A stretch of DNA of 64,000 nt from Schauerella fraxinea (GCA_030849945.1 JAVDKK010000002.1:682001-746000); one strand, 5' to 3'. Positions 39,748-49,841 are shown, counted from the stretch's first letter. Numbers and translations are program-made. The notes: generated from the letters alone by a model not told the origin.

Positions 39748-40908
39748 ATGCGCCCCTCCTCCTTTCTAGTTCGCTTCATCGCCATGGGCATCGCACTGCA
39801 CGTATACGTGGGCGCGAGGTTGATTCCCCCGCTCGGACTCTCCGGCGCAGGCGTTGCCGGCGCGATCTTGGCGCTGGTTGTGCTGGTGTGCATCGCGCCC
39901 GCCGGCATGCTGAGCCGCCGTATCTCCCGCCAGCCGCTTTCCGACCGCGTGGCGTGGGTTGGCTTCCTGGCCATGGGATTCTTTTCGTCGCTCTTCGTAT
40001 TGACGCTGCTGCGCGATGTGGGACTTATCCTTTATCGATTAGCGCGTTGGGCGGGCGACTGGGCCGAGCCGGCCCAACTGATGCGCGACACAGCCATGCT
40101 CGTGCCGATCGCCGCTGTGCTGGTCACCTTGATCGGCCTTTACAACGCGCGACGCCGAGCCCCCTTGCGGCACGTGACGGTGCCGCAGGCCGGCATGCCC
40201 CCTGCCCTGGCGTCACTGCGCATCGTGCAGCTGAGCGATATTCACGTGGGACCCACGATCAAGCGCGGCTATGTGCAAGCCATCGTCGAAGCCGTCAACG
40301 CGCAACAGCCGGATCTGGTGGTGATCACGGGCGATCTGGTCGACGGCAGTGTGGCAGCGCTTGCGCCGCACATCGCACCCTTGGGTGCCCTGCGTGCGCG
40401 GCACGGCGTGTTTGTGGTCACCGGCAATCACGAGTATTACGCGGGTGCTCCCGCTTGGGTCGCGCACTTCCAGGTGTTGGGCATGCGGCCGCTGATGAAC
40501 GAGCACGTGGTCATCGACCACGACGGTGCCACATTTGTTCTGGCGGGTATCACCGACTACAACGCCGGCGGCTTCGTCGCCGGGCATCGTAGCGACCCCG
40601 TCAAAGCGATGGCCGGGGCGCCAACCGATGTCGCCGTGCGTATCGTGCTGGCCCACCAGCCCCGCAGCGCACCGGCTGCCGCACACGCAGGCTTCACCCT
40701 TCAACTCTCGGGCCACACGCATGGTGGACAATTTTTACCGTGGCCGGCGTTCGTCCGATTTCAACAGCCCTTTGTGTTCGGACTTCGCCAGCTCAATGGG
40801 ATGTGGATATACATCAGTCGTGGCACGGGCTACTGGGGACCGCCGAAGCGCTTTTTTGCGCCGTCCGAAATTACGTGCCTGCGATTGCGCGACGTTTCGC
40901 CTCAGTGA
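39748..40908 (+). CDS. Membrane metallophosphoesterase (YkuE/YaeI type)
   Basis: A 386-residue protein. Four N-terminal membrane helices (within about 5-150) precede a calcineurin-like phosphoesterase domain. Metal motifs are in order: LSDIHVG, GDLVDG, GNHEYY, AHQPR and GHTHGGQF. Homologues include B. subtilis YkuE and E. coli YaeI, a UDP-2,3-diacylglucosamine-related phosphodiesterase. Its physiological substrate is uncertain. The start at 39748 is the Met at the beginning of the first helix. The gene converges on wspR with 7 bp between stops. Confidence 0.9.
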   Translation: MRPSSFLVRFIAMGIALHVYVGARLIPPLGLSGAGVAGAILALVVLVCIAPAGMLSRRISRQPLSDRVAWVGFLAMGFFSSLFVLTLLRDVGLILYRLARWAGDWAEPAQLMRDTAMLVPIAAVLVTLIGLYNARRRAPLRHVTVPQAGMPPALASLRIVQLSDIHVGPTIKRGYVQAIVEAVNAQQPDLVVITGDLVDGSVAALAPHIAPLGALRARHGVFVVTGNHEYYAGAPAWVAHFQVLGMRPLMNEHVVIDHDGATFVLAGITDYNAGGFVAGHRSDPVKAMAGAPTDVAVRIVLAHQPRSAPAAAHAGFTLQLSGHTHGGQFLPWPAFVRFQQPFVFGLRQLNGMWIYISRGTGYWGPPKRFFAPSEITCLRLRDVSPQ

Positions 40909-40915
40909 CCACTTG

Positions 40916-41914
40916 TTAGCTGGCGACGACCTGATTTCGGCCCTGATGTTTGGCAGCGTAGAGATTGCGATCGGCGGCATCCACCAATGCTGTGAACGTC
41001 ATGCCGTGCTGGGGCACCATCGTGGCCGCGCCGATACTCACCGATAAGATATCGCCGGTAGTGGACGCCTTGTGTTCGACGGCAAGTGCCGCCACCGCGC
41101 GGCGCAACTTCTCGCCGATCAAGCGCGCACCGCCCAACGAGGTATTGGGCATCACCAACGAAAATTCCTCACCGCCGTAACGCGCGGCAAGATCGGTCGA
41201 GCGGTCGGCGGTGCCCTGCAGTGCCTGCGCGACTTGCTGGAGCGCACCGTCGCCAGCCACATGGCCGTAGGTGTCGTTATAGCGTTTGAAGTGATCGACA
41301 TCGACCATCATGAGCGCGATGTCGCGTTGCTCGCGCAACGCGCGTTGCCATTCCGCGCCAAGGTATTCGTCGAAGTAACGCCGATTGGCCAAGCCCGTGA
41401 GGCCATCCAGATTGCTCAAGCGGCGCAGCTCCAGATTCATCTCCAGCAACTGCTGTTGGCTTGCGTGCAGCGCGCGATACGCCTCGTCGCGCTCACGCAG
41501 CGCGAGATAGGATCGCGAGTGGTAGCGAATACGGGCAATGAGCTCGATCGCGTCGGGCAGTTTCACCAGATAATCGTTGGCGCCGGCGGCAAATGCCGCG
41601 CTCTTCGTGATCGGATCTTCTTTCGTCGACAACACGATGATGGGCACGTCGCGCAAGGCGGGCGTATCGCGGTAAGCGCGCACCAACGTCAACCCATCCA
41701 CACGCGGCAAGACCAGATCTTGCAGAATGACTGTTGGCTTCAGGCGCTGCGCCTCACTGACGGCATCGTCGGGGTTCGGGCAAAAGTGGTAGACCACATC
41801 CTGCTCTTGCACCAACGCCCGCCGAATCGCCTCACCCACCATGATCTGATCGTCAACCAGCAAAACGGTAACGGGCAATATCGGTGCGAGCCGGGTATCG
41901 GCGATTGCTGCCAT
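40916..41914 (-). CDS. wspR: WspR: response regulator diguanylate cyclase
   Basis: A 332-residue output enzyme of the Wsp system. The receiver domain (about 14-135) has phospho-acceptor Asp66 in VILQDLVLPRVDG. A coiled linker (about 140-170) leads to a GGDEF domain with GGEEF at about 247-251 and an intact inhibitory I-site RSTD (238-241). Phosphorylation by the CheA-like WspE should activate c-di-GMP synthesis, with product feedback through the I-site. The start at 41914 has TTGGAGTCTG upstream. It is the last gene of the seven-gene cluster. Confidence 0.96.
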   Translation of the reverse strand: MAAIADTRLAPILPVTVLLVDDQIMVGEAIRRALVQEQDVVYHFCPNPDDAVSEAQRLKPTVILQDLVLPRVDGLTLVRAYRDTPALRDVPIIVLSTKEDPITKSAAFAAGANDYLVKLPDAIELIARIRYHSRSYLALRERDEAYRALHASQQQLLEMNLELRRLSNLDGLTGLANRRYFDEYLGAEWQRALREQRDIALMMVDVDHFKRYNDTYGHVAGDGALQQVAQALQGTADRSTDLAARYGGEEFSLVMPNTSLGGARLIGEKLRRAVAALAVEHKASTTGDILSVSIGAATMVPQHGMTFTALVDAADRNLYAAKHQGRNQVVAS

Positions 41915-41930
41915 AGGTTCAGACTCCAAA

Positions 41931-42956
41931 TCAATATCGTTGCGAAGGCGATGGATAGAGGGCGCACAACCGCGGACCGATGCTCGCCAGCGGCTTGATT
42001 TCGACCGCAGCGCCCAATTCGGCGGCGGCTTTCGGCATGCCATACACCGCACAGCTGTCTTTGTCTTGCGCGATGGTGAGCATGCCGCGATCGCGCAAGG
42101 CCTTCAGGCCGAGTGCGCCATCGCGCCCCATGCCGGTCAGCAGCACACCCACCGCATCGCCGCGCCAGTGGCTCGCCACGCTTTCGAAAAACACATCGAT
42201 CGATGGGCGGTACAACATTTCACGGGGCGTGGCGCTGTAGGTCAACACACCGCTCGCACACAAACGCAGGTGATCGTTGGTGCCGGCCAGCAACGCCGAC
42301 CCGGCGCGCGGCATCTCGCCTTCGCGCGCAATGCGCACATTCAGCGGCACCTGGTCGTTCAGCCACTTGGCCATGCCTTCGGCAAACATCGCATCCACGT
42401 GTTGCACCAGTACGATCGGCACCGGGAAATCGGCTGGCAGCGCTGCCAGCAATTGCGCCAATGCCGGCGGTCCGCCCGCACTTGCGCCCACGGCAATCAA
42501 AGCACGCGACCCCGACTGCGGCATGGGCACACGGATGCCGTCGCTGCGCGGCGCGACGCGCTCACCGATCAGCCAGGCCACGTTACGAATCTTGCGCAAC
42601 AACGGTGCGGCGGCTTGTTGCGGATCGGCGCCGCCCAATGCCGGGGTATCGACGGCATCGACGGCGCCATGTCCCATCGCCTCGAACACCCGCGCGGTAT
42701 GGCGGCCCACGTCCACCGTGACGATCACAATGGCGCACGGCGACTCGGCCATGATGCGGCGCGTGGCTTCAACGCCATCCATCACCGGCATCATCAGATC
42801 CATCAGCACCACATCGGGTTTGTCGCGGGCGCACAGGTCGACCGCCTGGGCACCATCCTCGGCCACCCACGCTACCTCAAGCGACGCATCCAGCATCAGC
42901 GCGCGCCGCAGCGAGGCGACGGCCAAAGGCAAATCGTTGACGATGCCGACTCTCAT
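41931..42956 (-). CDS. wspF: WspF: CheB-type methylesterase
   Basis: A 341-residue CheB family protein. An N-terminal receiver domain with Asp53 (LMDLMMPVMDG) precedes a C-terminal methylesterase with catalytic Ser159 (VGASAGGPPAL), His186 (LVQHVDA) and Asp279 (TGMGRDGALG). In the Wsp system this enzyme removes methyl groups from WspA and damps signalling; loss of WspF in Pseudomonas gives wrinkly, hyper-biofilm colonies. It overlaps wspE by 4 bp. Confidence 0.96.
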   Translation of the reverse strand: MRVGIVNDLPLAVASLRRALMLDASLEVAWVAEDGAQAVDLCARDKPDVVLMDLMMPVMDGVEATRRIMAESPCAIVIVTVDVGRHTARVFEAMGHGAVDAVDTPALGGADPQQAAAPLLRKIRNVAWLIGERVAPRSDGIRVPMPQSGSRALIAVGASAGGPPALAQLLAALPADFPVPIVLVQHVDAMFAEGMAKWLNDQVPLNVRIAREGEMPRAGSALLAGTNDHLRLCASGVLTYSATPREMLYRPSIDVFFESVASHWRGDAVGVLLTGMGRDGALGLKALRDRGMLTIAQDKDSCAVYGMPKAAAELGAAVEIKPLASIGPRLCALYPSPSQRY

Positions 42957-45478
42957 GCGCTCGCCCCACCAATCAAATCCTCGACAGCGTCCAGGAGTGT
43001 TTCATCATGGAAGCTGCCCTTGGCCAAGTAATAATCCGCGCCGGCGTTCAGACCGCGCTGGCGGTCTTCCTCGCGATCTTTATAAGACACGATCATGACC
43101 GGCAAATTATGCAAACGCGGGTCGTTCTTGATCATCGTGACAAGCTCGATACCATCCATGCGCGGCATGTCCACATCCGAGACAACGAGGTCGAACGACT
43201 CGGCCCGCAATTGATTCCAACCGTCGATGCCGTCCACTGCAACGGCCACGTCGTAGCCGCGATTGGACAAGAGTTTGCGTTCCAGTTCTCGCACGGTCAG
43301 CGAATCGTCGACGACCAGCACGCGCTTGCGGCGCTTGCCGCTCTCGTCTTGCGCATGCGCGGCGATTTGCGACAATCGCCCGTCGCTGACCAACTTTTCG
43401 ATCGACCGCAGCATATCCTCGATGTCCAGAATCAGGGCGGGCGTGCCGTCATCGAGCAACGCGCCCGCCGTCACATCCTGCAGTTTGCCCAGGCGCGCAT
43501 CCAGCGGCTGAACGACCAACGTGCGTTCGCCCAGAAACCGGTCGACCGCCACGCCGTAAAGGCGTTCCGCGTCGCCGATCACGACCACGGCGATATCGCC
43601 GTCGATATCGCGGTTGGGCGCATATTGGAGCAGTTGGCGCGCCGACACGAGACCGATGTGGCGGTCGAAAAAGCGAAAATGCTGATGCCCTTCGAGCTGC
43701 TCGATCTCGGCGCGCGGCACACGCAAGGTATGGTTGACGAAGCCCAACGGCAAGGCATACGCTTCGTCGCCGATCTCGACCAGAAGACTGCGCACCACCG
43801 AAAGCGACAGCGGCATTTCAAGTGTGAAACGCGTACCCTGCCCGCGCCCCTGCTCTACTCGAACGACGCCGCGCAATTGCCGCATCGTTTCGTGCACGGC
43901 GTCCAGGCCCACACCACGTCCGGAAATCTGCGTGACGGATTTCTTGGTGCTGAAACCCGGCAAAAACAAGAACGCCAGCAACTCCGACTCGCTCATGCGC
44001 GCGGCGGTCTCGGCAGTCGATAACTGCCGCTCGACCACAGCGGTACGTAGCCCCTCCACATCGATGCCGGCGCCATCGTCGCCGATCTCGATGATGAGCA
44101 TCCCTGCGCTATGCCGCGCAGCGAGCGTGAGCACACCTTCGGCGGGTTTGCCGGCGGCGTGCCGATCCTGCGGCGATTCAATGCCGTGATCGATCGCATT
44201 GCGCAGCAAATGCGCGAATGGTGCATCGAGCTTCTCGAGAATGTCGCGATCGACCGGCGTGCGTTCGCCGACGATGTCCAAGCGCACCGGCTTGCCCAGT
44301 TCCCGGCCCAAGTCGCGCACCATGCGCGCCAGACCGCCCACGCCATCGGCGAGCGGCCGCATCCGCGACGCGAGCGCCGTGTCGTACAGCCGCTGCGACA
44401 AATTGCCGATGCGCCAACTGAATTCGTCGATATCGGTGAGGCGCTGCGTCAGCGCCTGCTGGGTGTCGGCAGTCACGCGGCGCACTTCCGCCAGCGCCGT
44501 CGCCACCACCGGATCGGCGGCGCGCTCACCCAACGCGAGATGCAGCGTATCCAGCAGATGATCCACCTGACCGTGCTGCCGCTTCAAGCGCAGCATGTTG
44601 TTGGCGAAAGGCGTGAGCCATTGCGTTTCGACCAAGGCCTCGCTCGACAGTCCCAACAAGCGATTGAGCGTGCCGGCCGTCACGCGCAATACCCGTTCGC
44701 CACTCGTGTCTACGTCCGACACATCGGCTGCGGTAACGGCCCGACGATCGACGGCCGATTCGCCCCAGCCAAGCGATACCTCGGTCGCCGGCGCGACCGC
44801 CGTCGGTGAAAATGCAGGTACGGATGCCTGTGCCGGCGCCGATGCCGATGCCGCTTCTGATGCCGATGCTGCATACCGGTCGAACCTGACAATCTCGGGG
44901 CTTTCACCCGACACCGGCATGCTCGCGCCGGGATAGCGCCCTTGGTCCACGACCGGCGCAGCGCTCTGGCCACCGATCCAATCGGCATTGGCGCGCGATG
45001 CCACGTCGCCTTGCGTGGTCGAGGTCGACGGCGGACCTGTGTACGTCGCCAACGGCGCCGGTACAAGCGTGGTCGCGTCGCCCAGCAGCGTCGTCAGTCG
45101 CACGACATAGCCATCCACATCGGCGGGCGATGGATCGGGTTGTTCGGCGGCAGGATCGGATGCACCGATGCGCAGCAGCAAGTCCACCCCCGCCAACAGC
45201 GCATCGATGTGCACGGGCGTAAGCAGCAACCGCCCTTCCTGCGCTGCCACGAACGCGTCTTCCATGACGTGCGCCACCGGCACGGCCACCTTCAAGTCGA
45301 CGATCCGCGCCGCGCCCTTGAGCGAATGTGCAGCGCGCATGCAAGCTTCGAGATGGTCGGCGGCCAAGGGGTCGCGTTCCAGCGCGATCAATCCTGCGCT
45401 CAACACATCCGCCTGGGCTCGCGCTTCCATCTGGAACAGTTCCAGCATGGATGCATCGATATAGGACGAGGGGCTCAT
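42953..45478 (-). CDS. wspE: WspE: hybrid CheA-type histidine kinase with receiver domain
   Basis: An 841-residue kinase. The Hpt domain has His51 (AAHSLKGAARI). A long Ala/Ser/Pro-rich linker (about 105-255, including ASASEAASASAPAQAS) precedes the dimerisation and ATPase domains (LLRNAIDHGIE, IGDDGAGID, GRGVGLDAV), a CheW-like domain, and a C-terminal receiver with acceptor Asp in VVSDVDMPRMDG near 767. The linker makes the protein longer than Pseudomonas WspE. It phosphorylates WspR and WspF. The gene overlaps wspD and wspF by 4 bp each. Confidence 0.96.
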   Translation of the reverse strand: MSPSSYIDASMLELFQMEARAQADVLSAGLIALERDPLAADHLEACMRAAHSLKGAARIVDLKVAVPVAHVMEDAFVAAQEGRLLLTPVHIDALLAGVDLLLRIGASDPAAEQPDPSPADVDGYVVRLTTLLGDATTLVPAPLATYTGPPSTSTTQGDVASRANADWIGGQSAAPVVDQGRYPGASMPVSGESPEIVRFDRYAASASEAASASAPAQASVPAFSPTAVAPATEVSLGWGESAVDRRAVTAADVSDVDTSGERVLRVTAGTLNRLLGLSSEALVETQWLTPFANNMLRLKRQHGQVDHLLDTLHLALGERAADPVVATALAEVRRVTADTQQALTQRLTDIDEFSWRIGNLSQRLYDTALASRMRPLADGVGGLARMVRDLGRELGKPVRLDIVGERTPVDRDILEKLDAPFAHLLRNAIDHGIESPQDRHAAGKPAEGVLTLAARHSAGMLIIEIGDDGAGIDVEGLRTAVVERQLSTAETAARMSESELLAFLFLPGFSTKKSVTQISGRGVGLDAVHETMRQLRGVVRVEQGRGQGTRFTLEMPLSLSVVRSLLVEIGDEAYALPLGFVNHTLRVPRAEIEQLEGHQHFRFFDRHIGLVSARQLLQYAPNRDIDGDIAVVVIGDAERLYGVAVDRFLGERTLVVQPLDARLGKLQDVTAGALLDDGTPALILDIEDMLRSIEKLVSDGRLSQIAAHAQDESGKRRKRVLVVDDSLTVRELERKLLSNRGYDVAVAVDGIDGWNQLRAESFDLVVSDVDMPRMDGIELVTMIKNDPRLHNLPVMIVSYKDREEDRQRGLNAGADYYLAKGSFHDETLLDAVEDLIGGASA

Positions 45479-46200
45479 CGCAAACTCCGGGCGATGTGAT
45501 CGCGCAACCGGGCATCATCGAGCACACCGATGTCACGATCGCCTTCGCGAATCATCCCGCGCGCGAGGCTCGACGCCGCGCCCGACACCGTGGACGGCAA
45601 CGGCCGCACGGCATCGACCTTGAAACGCCGTGCACCATCGACCTGATCCACGGGCAGTACCACACTGCGGGCGCCGGTGGTGACCATCAGCATGCGGCCC
45701 TGCGATGCGGCCTGTGAGGCGGTCACGGCGCCGTCGGTTGGCGCGCCGCCCAAGCCGAGCAATACGGCAGGCGACAAACACACCGTCAAATTGCCCCGCA
45801 CATTGGCGACACCCAGGATGGCGCCGCCCCGGCGATGCGGCAACGAATGAATGCGGCGCAGCGTGCCCACTTCTTCCAGTGCACGTGCGGGCAAGGCCAG
45901 CCATTCACGCCCCACTCTGAAAACGATGAGCACGTCGTCGGCTTCCTCGCGTACGTCATCGTCCAGCAGTTGCGCCTGCAGCACATCGGACGCGAGCGCG
46001 GTGGTCAGCGCTTCGGTATGGGATTGCCCTGTCGGCAACCGGTCAAGCAACGTCTTGGCGGCGGCCGCATACACCGGACAGTTGCGGCACAGCACATGTT
46101 CAGTCAAGCGCGAACACGAGTGATCGCCATGATTGCCGATACGATTCCAGCAATCGTCGATGGTTGTCAGGTCGGACTGATCGGGGCGCGGTTCAAGCAT
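45475..46200 (-). CDS. wspD: WspD: CheW-type adaptor
   Basis: A 241-residue protein. An N-terminal extension (about 1-85, with a CxxCxVY-like segment, LCRNCPVYAAA) is followed by a CheW domain with DVLIVFRVGREWLALPARALEEVG and RGGAILGVANVRGNLTVCLS. It links WspA to WspE. WspD proteins are characteristically longer than WspB, as here. It overlaps wspC by 8 bp. Confidence 0.93.
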   Translation of the reverse strand: MLEPRPDQSDLTTIDDCWNRIGNHGDHSCSRLTEHVLCRNCPVYAAAAKTLLDRLPTGQSHTEALTTALASDVLQAQLLDDDVREEADDVLIVFRVGREWLALPARALEEVGTLRRIHSLPHRRGGAILGVANVRGNLTVCLSPAVLLGLGGAPTDGAVTASQAASQGRMLMVTTGARSVVLPVDQVDGARRFKVDAVRPLPSTVSGAASSLARGMIREGDRDIGVLDDARLRDHIARSLR

Positions 46201-47527
46201 TACGGCTCACCCGTTTTGCGCGGCGCGCCCGCAAGCGCTGCGCACCGTCGGCGTCGCCCGCCGCCTCGCACAACGCGGCAAGATGCAACAACGCTTCGTC
46301 GTGGTCGGGCGTCAGATAAAGCGCCTTGCGATAAAAAGCGCGCGCCTGCACGGTATTGCCCTGCGCATCATGGAACAACCCAACCAGGTAAAAACCATCG
46401 GCATCAGGCCCGTGGGTATCGAGAAACTGCTGAGTTTGCGTCAGCGCATCGCCGATACGCCCGGCGTCGGCCATGCGGCGCAGCGTAGCGAGGGTGGCCT
46501 GCCGATCAAAGGTCGCCGATTCAACACGCGGCGCGGCTGGCGGCGATTGTCGACCGGCAAGCGGCACGTGTTGGGCCGCTTGCGCCATCTGTGCGGAGCG
46601 AATCGGGCGCGACCGATCGCGCTCATGAAACGTGCGGCCGATCAAAGGCGCGGCGCCGGCGGATAAGGGACGGGCCGAGGCCGCGGTCACAGCGGCCTTG
46701 GCGGTGGGCCTCACCGACGCTGCGGGCTTATCGCCAAGTGGAATCTTGAAGGCGAACGAGCGCGGCGCGCCCGACACTTCAAGTCCATGTTGACTGGCGA
46801 GCGCAGCTTCGGCCGGCCCCACGAACATGCCGCTACCGGCGTGACAGGCACGCAGCAGCACCCGAAAGCCGCGCGACTGCGTCTCGCGATCGAAGTAAAT
46901 GAGCAGGTTGCGGCAGAACACGAAATCGTAGGCCGCCGCCTCCAGTGCCAGTCCCGGGTCGAGCAGATTGCCGGTACGAAAGCGCACCCGCTCGCGTACG
47001 GTGTCGCCCAGCACGAAGCCGGCAGCGGTGTCGGTAAAGTGACGATCGCGAAACGCCAGGTCGTCGCCGCGAAACGAATTGCGGCCATAGTGCGCGATCT
47101 GGGCGGCCTCAATCACGCGCGGACTGATGTCGATCGCTTCGATCACAAACCGCGCGGGCGCTACGCCCGCATCCAGCAACGCCATCGCCAGCGTGTAGGG
47201 CTCTTCGCCGGTGGAACAGGGCAAGCTGAGGATGCGCAAAACCGGCTTTGCGCCCGGCGCCGCCAATTGTGCCGTTGCCCAGGCTGCGAACAACGCAATC
47301 GACTCGGGGTAACGGAAAAACCAGGTCTCGGGCACCACCACCGCTTCGATCAACGCCTGCAATTCGCTCGGCGAACTTTGCAAGACAGACCAATACACGT
47401 CGATATCGCCTTGCGCACGGGCTTGCGCGCGGGTGCGTATCGCGCGCTGAACGGTACTCACGCCGATGGACCCCGCGTCGAGCCCGATCTTGTTTTTCAG
47501 CAGTGTTTCGAACGGTGCGAAGTTCAT
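46193..47527 (-). CDS. wspC: WspC: CheR-type methyltransferase with TPR repeats
   Basis: A 444-residue protein. The CheR domain (about 1-265) contains VVVPETWFFRYPES, the SAM-binding SLPCSTGEEPYTLAM, AIDISPRVIEAA and FVFCRNLLIYFD. A basic, Ala-rich linker (about 270-345) leads to C-terminal TPR repeats (about 350-435; DGFYLVGLFHDAQGNTVQARAFYRKALYLTPDHDEALLHLA). It methylates the receptor WspA using S-adenosylmethionine and opposes WspF. The start at 47527 overlaps the wspB stop by 4 bp. Confidence 0.95.
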   Translation of the reverse strand: MNFAPFETLLKNKIGLDAGSIGVSTVQRAIRTRAQARAQGDIDVYWSVLQSSPSELQALIEAVVVPETWFFRYPESIALFAAWATAQLAAPGAKPVLRILSLPCSTGEEPYTLAMALLDAGVAPARFVIEAIDISPRVIEAAQIAHYGRNSFRGDDLAFRDRHFTDTAAGFVLGDTVRERVRFRTGNLLDPGLALEAAAYDFVFCRNLLIYFDRETQSRGFRVLLRACHAGSGMFVGPAEAALASQHGLEVSGAPRSFAFKIPLGDKPAASVRPTAKAAVTAASARPLSAGAAPLIGRTFHERDRSRPIRSAQMAQAAQHVPLAGRQSPPAAPRVESATFDRQATLATLRRMADAGRIGDALTQTQQFLDTHGPDADGFYLVGLFHDAQGNTVQARAFYRKALYLTPDHDEALLHLAALCEAAGDADGAQRLRARRAKRVSRNA

Positions 47528-48051
47528 GCCGATTGCTCCGCGAAAAGGAGCGCGCGCGCTGACGGCGGCACCACATCGGGCAGCTCGAGCCACTGCACCA
47601 TGCCTGACGGCGTCTGACAGACCGGTCCAAGATACGGGGCACATTCGCTCTGCACGGCCGCTGGAACAAACTCGTTCGCATTCAGATGCAGGGTTTCCGT
47701 GGCGTGCTCGAGCATGAGGCCGAGCAACGGTGCAGTCGCCGCGGTGCGGCCGTCAAACGCATAGCGCACCAAGGCGATGCGCGTGCTCGTCAATCGCGGC
47801 GAGGGTACGCCGCACGCCAATGCCGACACGTCGATCACCGGGATCGCGCGCGCGCCGACCGAAATCAATCCCTCTACCCATGCCGGCGTGCCGGGCAATA
47901 CCTTTACCGGGCTCAACGGCAACACGCGCACGATGTCCCTCGCCGCGAGCACGTACCCGTCGCGGCCGATACGAAAACGTAGAAACAGGGTGCGCCGGCC
48001 ACTCGCCGCGCGCGTTGCGGCGCCGAATGCGGTGGACGCGAAGGCCGCCAT
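47524..48051 (-). CDS. wspB: WspB: CheW-type adaptor
   Basis: A 175-residue CheW protein. RTLFLRFRIGRDGYVLAARDIVRVLPL opens the domain, and WVEGLISVGARAIPVIDVSALA is the usual second segment. It connects WspA to the kinase WspE. The start follows the wspA stop by 14 bp. The C-terminal part is more divergent, as usual for Wsp adaptors. Confidence 0.93.
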   Translation of the reverse strand: MAAFASTAFGAATRAASGRRTLFLRFRIGRDGYVLAARDIVRVLPLSPVKVLPGTPAWVEGLISVGARAIPVIDVSALACGVPSPRLTSTRIALVRYAFDGRTAATAPLLGLMLEHATETLHLNANEFVPAAVQSECAPYLGPVCQTPSGMVQWLELPDVVPPSARALLFAEQSA

Positions 48052-48065
48052 GGTGCCGTGCCGCC

Positions 48066-49685
48066 TTAAACCTTGAACCGCGACACGCCGCTGCGCAAGC
48101 CGTTCGCGACGTGATTGAGCTCTTCGATGGCAAGACTTGACTGGCGCAGCGACTCAACCGTTTGCTGCGTGGCGTCGCTCAGTTGCACCAACGCTTGATT
48201 GATCTGCTCGGCGCCCGTGGCCTGGGCTTGCATGCCCTCGTTGACCATCAATACCCGCGGCGCCAGCAACTGCACCTGCGCAATGATCTGCGAGAGCTGC
48301 TCGCCCACCTGCTGCACGTCGCCGATGCCACGCCGCACTTCTTCGGAGAATTTGTCCATGCCCATCACGCCCGCGGACACGGCCGATTGGATTTCTCGCA
48401 CCATCTGTTCGATGTCGTAGGTCGCGACCGCCGTTTGGTCGGCCAATCGGCGGATTTCGGTGGCCACCACGACGAAGCCGCGGCCGTACTCGCCCGCCTT
48501 TTCGGCTTCGATCGCCGCGTTCAGCGACAGAAGGTTCGTTTGATCGGCCACCTTGTTGATGGTCGTGACCACCTGCGTGATGTTGCTCGCCTTTTCATTC
48601 AGGATTGCCAGCTTGCCGTTGACCGATCCCGCCGCGCTCATCACGTTACGCATCGTGTCTTCCATGCGCGCCAGCCCCGATTGACTGGTGCCGGCGAGCG
48701 AAGAGCTCTGCTCGGCAGCCGAGGACACCTCGATCATGGTGCGTACGAGATCCCGCGACGTCGCCGAAATCTCACGCGACGTGGCGCCGATTTCGGTGGT
48801 GGTGGCGGCTACTTCGGACGCCGTGGCTTGCTGCTGCTTCGAGGTGGCCGCAATCTCGGTTACCGAGGTGGCGACCTGAATCGCTGAGCGCTGCGCCTGG
48901 CCTACCAAACCCGTCAGTTCGTCGGCCATGCTGTTGAACCCGGCCTCGACGGCGGCGTACTCGTCGCGGCGGTTAAGCTCCAGACGTCGCGTGAGATCGC
49001 CCGACCCGAGGCCGTGCAAGGTATCGACCAGCTTGCCCATGGGCTCGGTGATCGCACGCATCAACAAATACCCGCAAAAGCCCGCCGCGATGATGGCCAC
49101 GATCACGGCGATCAACATGCTCACTTCAGCCTGCTTGAGCGACCTACCGATCTGCGTCACCGAAAGCTCTGCGGACAAGCGGTTGCTGTCGACCATCGTG
49201 CGCAGGATGTCGCGGCCCTTCTGCCAGATCGGCCGCACCGTGCCGCGCACTTGAAGCGCTGCGGCATCGAGCTCGTTGCGTGTCGACATCTCCAGCACCG
49301 ATGCCTCGACGACATCGAACTGCTGACGCACGGCTTTGAAATCTCGAACGCGCGCTTGATCGTCGTCAGTGGTCGCCGTCTTCTCGTACATCGCGATCTG
49401 TTGATCCAGATTGCGTTGCTGTATTTGAAGCTGCGTGACGTAGTTGGCGCGGAGATCGGGCGAGCTGAGCTCGACAAGCTCTTGCAGCAGTTGGTAAGAA
49501 TCGTTCCAGGCGGCACGAACGTTGGTGCTGTAATACAGCCCCGGCATCGAATCCGAACTCAGATCGTCGGCTTCGCGCTCGATCAGATTGAGCCGTGAAG
49601 CCGCCAGCGCCGCCATCAATCCCATAATGGCAAGGATGATGACAAAGCTGAACAAAATGCGTTGCTTGAGCGATCCGTTACTCAT
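48066..49685 (-). CDS. wspA: WspA: methyl-accepting surface-sensing receptor
   Basis: A 539-residue receptor, nearly the length of Pseudomonas WspA. The first membrane helix (about 9-30) is followed by a periplasmic four-helix-bundle domain (about 31-188), the second helix (about 189-211) and a HAMP domain. The cytoplasmic signalling hairpin has a centre reading AIEAEKAGEYGRGFVVVATEIRRLADQT, the WspA-type variant of the MCP tip. It is the first gene of a wspABCDEF-R operon that has exactly the Pseudomonas order. The start at 49685 gives a standard MSNGSLKQRI N terminus. Confidence 0.95.
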   Translation of the reverse strand: MSNGSLKQRILFSFVIILAIMGLMAALAASRLNLIEREADDLSSDSMPGLYYSTNVRAAWNDSYQLLQELVELSSPDLRANYVTQLQIQQRNLDQQIAMYEKTATTDDDQARVRDFKAVRQQFDVVEASVLEMSTRNELDAAALQVRGTVRPIWQKGRDILRTMVDSNRLSAELSVTQIGRSLKQAEVSMLIAVIVAIIAAGFCGYLLMRAITEPMGKLVDTLHGLGSGDLTRRLELNRRDEYAAVEAGFNSMADELTGLVGQAQRSAIQVATSVTEIAATSKQQQATASEVAATTTEIGATSREISATSRDLVRTMIEVSSAAEQSSSLAGTSQSGLARMEDTMRNVMSAAGSVNGKLAILNEKASNITQVVTTINKVADQTNLLSLNAAIEAEKAGEYGRGFVVVATEIRRLADQTAVATYDIEQMVREIQSAVSAGVMGMDKFSEEVRRGIGDVQQVGEQLSQIIAQVQLLAPRVLMVNEGMQAQATGAEQINQALVQLSDATQQTVESLRQSSLAIEELNHVANGLRSGVSRFKV

Positions 49686-49841
49686 CCCACCACCAGTCAC
49701 AAAAAGGGGAAAACGGCAGACGTCTATCGACCGTCCACCGCTCGAAGGATGATACAGGACGTCACCCGCTTGGCCTATGATTACAGCCTTCGCATACCTC
49801 CAATTGCCGCGAGCGCGGCTTGCGCGCGACAAGGACCGAAC

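Noticed and set aside
48162..48887. A plus-strand open frame opposite wspA
   Set aside because: It is rich in Leu/Arg/His/Gly without domain features and is fully covered by the conserved receptor signalling domain on the other strand.
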